From: Tolypeutes matacus
Lineage: Eukaryota > Chordata > Mammalia > Cingulata > Chlamyphoridae
DNA: 64,000 nucleotides
Assembly (NCBI GenBank): GCA_026826555.1
Contig: JAKSZT010037307.1
Coordinates: 1,565,879-1,629,878 of the forward strand
Direction of reading: 5' to 3'
Made by a program: the position numbers and the translations under genes. The notes below the pieces were generated by a model. The model saw nothing but the letters and a program-made list of their open reading frames with translations. It was not told the DNA's origin and did not search any database. Shown here one piece after another: positions 54,501-64,000 of the stretch (positions within the stretch are counted from its first letter, which is position 1; every line of letters begins with the position of its first letter).

Positions 54501-56930
54501 CCCTTTACAATGCACCCTCCCATCCTCTGGCTCAGAGTGCTCCCCAGAAGCCTGGCGTAGAGGATCACAGGCCCTTAGCCCCGCATTCACACCAACCCTC
54601 CCCAGCTCCGCCCCCGCCACCAGCAGCCCCATTTCTCTGATGCATCTCCTCCCCCTGGACTTTGCTTGGGCTGTGCCCTCACCTGCTAGGCCCTGCCTTT
54701 GCCATTGCTGGACTCTTCCTCATCACACACGACCCACTTTGAGGGGATATCCCACTTTCTCTCCGAAGCCCCAGACCTCCAAAGCACCAGGTTCAAGCCT
54801 CTCTGCAGGGCTCTGGGCTCCCCACTGTGTGGGGGGGTGGGGGTGGGGGGTGGGGCAACAAGGGCTATGATCACCTGGGAGTCCCCAGGACCCAGCAGAG
54901 GACCAAGCACAGGAAAGCAGGAGATGGTGTGCCGTAGGAAGCTTTTCCATTTTCTTGGGTCAGCTGAGCCTGGTGGGAGTGGGGGACTGATGGGGAAGGC
55001 CACTTCAGGCCCCCACTTGACCCTGCCCCAGCCCCGGTCTTGATTCCCACCCCCACCCTCTTCTCAATGAGGTCAGACAGCAGAGTCGATGAGAGGGGAT
55101 ATCAAACTATGATTTTTCTCCTACCGAGACCACCTGCTAACTACACCTCCTGCAAGGCAAGAAACCAAGGCAGGAAGGAACAGTTGCTCTGGACCCAGCA
55201 AAAGAGATCAATGGCCTTGACCCCTGCCCCCTGGGACACCATGTGACTAACCGAGTTGAATGGCCTGTAGGCATAGACACACTTGCTGTCACACAGCTGC
55301 GTATATACTCCAGCTGGCTGGAGGCCCTCCCTGGGCAGGCGATGGGGGCTGCCTTCCCCTCTGGGGGCCCAGGAGAGGTTTGGGGAGTGCAGAGCCCCAC
55401 AGCAGGGAGGAGGCCCCTAGGATCCTTTTAGAGCAGTAGACACAGAGATTGGCATCAGTTGTTTGGAAATTGCCTGGGCCCAAGGACCCAGCTAGAAGCA
55501 CAGTCCTGCCCCCCCCCACACACACACAACTCCTAGGGCTGCTTGACCCCAGCTGGTGGCTTGTGTTCTCCAGTCTTGGTGACTGGCTTGGCACTCTGGG
55601 TCTAGGGGAGGTGGGAGGATTCCTAGGGACCCTTCAGGGAGTGGGGAGACTTTCCTGACATCAGGAGGGGCCACTGGACCACCCTAAAACATAGCAAGGG
55701 GTTCTCTAGGCCTTGACAGCCTCAGAGTTCCCAGCTCTAAGCCTGGGAGGGCACGCTCCCTGTTCTGCGCCTGGCATTTGGGCCTCCACCCACCTGTTGG
55801 GGCTGTGTGTGTGTGGGGGGGGGCTAGGGAGGTGTGGGGGGGACTGCCTGCCTGGCTTTTCCCTAGAGGGTCTTCCTACAACCCTCCCCTCTTCAGACCT
55901 CCCTGACTCTCTCCCCAGCTGTACCCCCAACCTCCAAATGGGTTAAAACTACCAAGGCTGTCACCACATCAGTAGCCTCAGCAACTATTTCGAGTGGGGC
56001 GGGCCCTCTGGGAGGTGGATCAGCCTCGTGGCAGGCCCCACAGGCTGGAGACAGCCCATCGCACTCTGGGACCTGCAGGATGGATTTGGGAGCAGGAGCC
56101 TCGGTCCCTGGCTGGCTCTGCCTGTCCTGTGAAGGGTCCCCACCTCATGGCTACAGGTGCCGATGGGTGGGGACAGGAAGCTAGACCTTCTCAGGGTGGG
56201 AGAGCTCTGAGGGACAGAGGGCCAAGGGAACTTGAATCCCTGGTTCCCCTCCTGCAGCTGCGCCCAGGGATGACTTGAGGGATGGCTGAGGTCCAGCCAG
56301 AGACAGCTCCGGGCAGGGGTTGATAGCCAGGAGCCAACTTCACGGAGTCCCCCCAGTTGGGGTACAGGACACCTGGGTAGCCCCTCCCTGCCTGCTGCCC
56401 CCTGTGGCTGGGAATTTCCCAACCACCAACGACAAGGCTGAATTGCGAAGCCGCCCCCGCCAGTGCTAGGACAATGGAGCCTTATGCCCTCCGAATCCCC
56501 GCTGGGGTAAGAAGGCCGAAGGCAGGTGGGGGCCCAGCCATTCGCACCCAGGGAAGCCCCGCTTGCCAGGGACCCCCATCCAGACCCACTGCCTGGCCGG
56601 GTACAAGAGGGATCCTGGCCAGAGCCCAGTATGGCCCACCCAAGGAGGGAGGCACTGGGTGTGCCAGGCGGGCAATTGCCAGTCCCTCAATGGCGCCTCT
56701 GTGTTAGGTTCCCCCACCCAGGACAGGACGGAAGGAAGGAATGGTGTCTGGCACCCGCTTCCTGCTGGGCGGGCATCGTGGTCACTGGAGCTCCTGCCCG
56801 CACATCTGGGCTCAGTGGGGTCCAGGCCTGGGCGGCTGAAGGAAGGTGGGGATCCTGGGTGGGGCACAGGATCCTATTCTCTTGTCAGTCTGCCAGGAGA
56901 GGCAGGGGGTGCAGGAAGGGCCCGGGGACC
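51541..56930. other. Intergenic region between SEMA3B and GNAI2
   Basis: About 5.4 kb with no supported gene on either strand. A GC-box-rich block lies at about 53680-53990 (see findings). Open frames are short or repeat-poor and lack recognisable domains. Confidence 0.45.
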
Positions 56931-57320
56931 TGGGAGCTGAGAGGCGCCATCTCCTTCCGGCGTGAGGGGGCCGCAGCCTCTCATCTAACGCCAGCACCCG
57001 GGGTCCAGACGCCGTGGGGGACGGGCAGGTGCGCGGGGGCGGGGTCCTGGGGCCCCAGCCCCACCCCTCCCCCACCCCGTTCTCGCCTCCGCGGCGCCGA
57101 CCCCCGCCCGTCCCGGGGCCAGGCCGCTTTGTCAGGCCGCGGGCTGGGAGCCGCCGCGGCTCCACAAAGCTGTCTTTGTGCCCCGCGGCCTCAGCGGGAC
57201 CCGGTGACGTCAGCCTGCGACTGACCCGGCGGGCTGAGCACGGGCCGCGGCGCCCCCTGGCGGCTGGAGGCGGAGGAGCGGGCCCCAGAGCCGGGTCGTC
57301 CCCTGAGTCCTCCCCATCAG
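56930..57320. promoter_or_regulatory. CpG island of unknown owner with a CRE
   Basis: CpG-dense sequence with a perfect TGACGTCA at 57205-57212, about 5.6 kb upstream of the SEMA3B first exon and about 0.75 kb past the GNAI2 3' end. It may be a distal SEMA3B promoter, the start of an unannotated RNA, or an enhancer. Confidence 0.45.
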
Positions 57321-58064
57321 CTGCGCTGTCCCGGCTGCCCCTAGGCGAAAGTGCAGGTGCCTCACCACCCCACAGGCACCTCTGTCCCTGCCACCTGCCG
57401 TTCTCTTTTCCAGCAACGTGTCTGCACTTCCCATAGCCTCATGGAAACTTTCACATAAAAGTCCCAGGCCCAGTGCTGCCAATGCCCTGCAGCCTCCAGG
57501 CCCCAACAGGGCACAGCCCAAGCATCAGTGAAGCTGCCTCTCTGTCCCCCTCCCCTTCAGGTTTGGAGGTGGATCTTCTGGAGTGGAGAACTTTCTGACA
57601 TGTCCCAAAGTCCCCACTGTACCCAACCTCAGCTCTGGGCAGGACTGGGCAACAGCTCAGCTTGGACAAAGGGAGAGTGTGCCAGGGGCTGCAGGCCCCC
57701 TGGCTGTGTCACCTCAGGGAACCCACACCATCTCTGGGGCGTTGGGCCTGGGAGGTCAGAAGTGATGTTCCCCTTGTGTCTTAGAGACTTGCTCCCCGTG
57801 TGGGAAAGCCCCTGCAGGGGAGAACAGCCCCTGAAGAAACCCGCCCAGATGCTCCAGCCAGGTCCGAAACCTGCCCCAGACTCAGAGCTGCAGAGGCGCA
57901 GGGAGGCTGCGCAGAGCCAGCCCCTACAATAGGCTGCCCGGCCCAGGGGGCAACACTGCAGGTGAGAGCACTGGGTCCGAGGATGACCCGGAGAGACCTG
58001 GCACATCTCAGCCAGGTCTCTGCGGCTGCGAGAAAAGAACGCCAAGCAGTTCTGGGTTTTTTTT

Positions 58065-58999
58065 TTTTTTTTTTTCTTTCTACATTTTATTATTTCAAAC
58101 CAGGTGAACAATTCCATAAAACATGTGAAAAAAGCAAGGAAGTGTTCGACGCTGAAGGACCCGGGCCTGGGGCGAGGGCATGAGGGGCACGGCCCCCCGG
58201 CAGGCAGCGGCGGTTCCTAGGTTAGCGCTAGGGAGCTACACTCAGGTTAATGGAGCCAGGGCCTCAGTGACGTTGGCAGTTGTCTCGACAGCCCTTGGAA
58301 CCCAATTCTGGGGCAGGCAGGGCAGGGGTGCCCCGCGGGGGGGCAGCCGGCAGAGGGATGGGTGTAAACAGGCAGACACACTCAAGGCACGGAATCACTG
58401 GAGGTGGGGGGAGGGCGCCGGTCAGGAGCTGACAATTTTAAATAGTTTTTCTCTAAAAGGTTTTCTAGGTTTGCAGTTGTTGTTTTTTTTTTTCTTTTTC
58501 CAACCTTGATTTTTTTTTTTAAAAAGCTACTAATGAGCAAGTGGACCTTGGTCTCCAGGAATGGTGGCGTCTCACGTTTCTTGTGCTTTTTCCTTTGGGG
58601 CCTCCGGGCGGCTGGGGGTGGGGTGGGCAGGAGGCTCCCTGTAAACATTTGGACTTGGGCTGGGTCAAGGGCTGGTGCTGGGCAAAGCCAGGGGTCCCAG
58701 GCTGGAGAAGTGGGAGCACCCCCAGCCACAGGCCTTGGGAGACCAAGTGTGTCTCCCCCACCCCCCAAACAGAACAAGACAACGGCTAAAAATCAGAAGG
58801 GAGGCCCAGGAAGGGGTACCATGGCCATGGCCCGCACCTGTGGCAGCCCCTCCCACAAGTCTCTGGAGCTGAGGGAGGGGGAAGGAGCCGAGGACAGAGA
58901 GGAAAAAAGAGAGAAGTGGCCAGGAGGGTCAGGCAGGAAGCGTGGTCCTCTTGCCCCCATCTTCCTCAGGGTTGGGAGGGAGCAGAGTCGGCGATGGCC
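58065..58999 (-). other. GNAI2: GNAI2 noncoding last exon (3'UTR)
   Basis: On the minus strand a good acceptor (CCCCCCACTTCCAG|GGCC) starts the exon at 58999. It runs to an AATAAA (plus-strand TTTATT 58086-58091), which is followed by a ~20-base A tract. A donor 25 bases after the stop codon (59669) pairs with it, leaving an intron of 669 bases within the 3'UTR. A 3'UTR exon is also known for human GNAI2. Confidence 0.7.
58086..58091 (-). terminator. GNAI2 poly(A) signal (AATAAA on minus strand)
   Basis: The minus strand reads AATAATAAAATG. An A-rich run 10-30 bases further on marks the end region. Confidence 0.65.
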
Positions 59000-59693
59000 C
59001 TGGAAGTGGGGGGACACATCAGAGCATAGGCAGGGAAGCAGCCAGTGTGGACCTCTTTTCCCGCCTCCCTAGTCAACGGTCCTCTCCTTTGGTCCTCTCC
59101 TTTATCCCACCGGCTCGTTACCAGGGACACAGTCGCCGCCCAGAGCCAGTTTCTGTTGCTGGGTTACATGGGGGAGGGGCGTCTGAGGCACTGGCAGTCA
59201 GCCCCATCTCCACCGGAGTCGGTGGGGACAGCTTCAGCCCAGGACCCTCAGAGAAGTCCGAGAGAGAAGCACAGAGCTGGGCATGCTGAGGAGCAGGCTG
59301 CTGGGCCCCTCTGGCATCCAGCCTCCTCCAGGCGAGGCCAGGGGCCTGGTGGGCGAGGAGGTGGGGTTTCTCCAAGGAAGATGGGCACGGCCCTCTGGTC
59401 CTGTCCTGGGGCATGGCCAGACCCTCAGCCTGGCTGGGCCACCAGGCAGAACCAAGCCCTGGCCTATCTGTGCCCTGCACCCCATTTAGACGCCCTCCTG
59501 ATTCCCCACCCTGTGCTCCCTCCCTTGCCACCTGGTCTACCTGTGCCCCACCCCCAGGTTCACTACCCCCACCGGGCCTTCCCCAGCCCCCCACCTCACC
59601 CCCTCTCTGGGCTCACTGGCCCCATTTCCTTCCTCCCCAGCGCCCGGCCCAGACCCCCTCTGGCTCACCATCCTGCCAGGTCCCGCCTGCCCT

Positions 59694-63923
<4,230 letters not shown>

Positions 63924-64000
63924 CTGGAACAGAGACAGGTGGTCAGGGAGTGGGCTCTGCCAGGGCCACAGAGCTGTGTGCAACCAGCAGCCCAGCCCCC

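Overview
The window is mammalian nuclear DNA: multi-exon genes with GT-AG introns, CpG-island promoters, AATAAA/ATTAAA signals and ancient MIR/L2 repeats. At least four tRNA-derived SINE copies (about 22933, 23041, 28089 and, on the minus strand, 38408-38596) look like the DAS-type SINEs known from armadillos and their relatives. I therefore infer a xenarthran, probably an armadillo. The gene order matches the human 3p21.3 tumour-suppressor cluster, written here in the opposite direction to the human chromosome.

Layout. Plus strand: the 3' end of ZMYND10 (1-877), RASSF1 (isoform A from 1477, isoform C from 4202, shared end 8357), TUSC2 (10094-11671), HYAL2 (17372-19883), HYAL1 (24063-25837), NAA80 (29041-29796), HYAL3 (30690-32410) and IFRD2 (33399-37752). 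Minus strand, converging on IFRD2: LSMEM2 (41780-38971), SEMA3B (49551-43301) and GNAI2 exons 2-8 plus a 3'UTR exon (63923-58065), whose first exon lies beyond the right edge. I rebuilt every coding exon from splice sites and reading phase. The totals are close to the human lengths as I remember them: RASSF1A 340 aa, TUSC2 113, HYAL2 473, HYAL1 434, HYAL3 417, IFRD2 440, SEMA3B 748, LSMEM2 about 152.

The genes do not form one pathway. HYAL2, HYAL1 and HYAL3 are tandem paralogues for hyaluronan turnover with the same exon plan. NAA80 is an actin N-terminal acetyltransferase lying just upstream of HYAL3. RASSF1, TUSC2 and SEMA3B are growth-restraining genes. ZMYND10 serves axonemal dynein assembly, IFRD2 translation and transcription control, LSMEM2 is a small membrane protein, and GNAI2 is an inhibitory G-protein alpha subunit.

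I found no undescribed biological system. The observations most worth a second look are a stop and frameshift in the repeat array upstream of the NAA80 catalytic domain, a tandem duplication that leaves a weak SEMA3B splice donor, two short upstream ORFs before TUSC2, a hAT-type MITE with a perfect palindromic 8-bp target duplication, and an unassigned CpG island with a CRE between SEMA3B and GNAI2.
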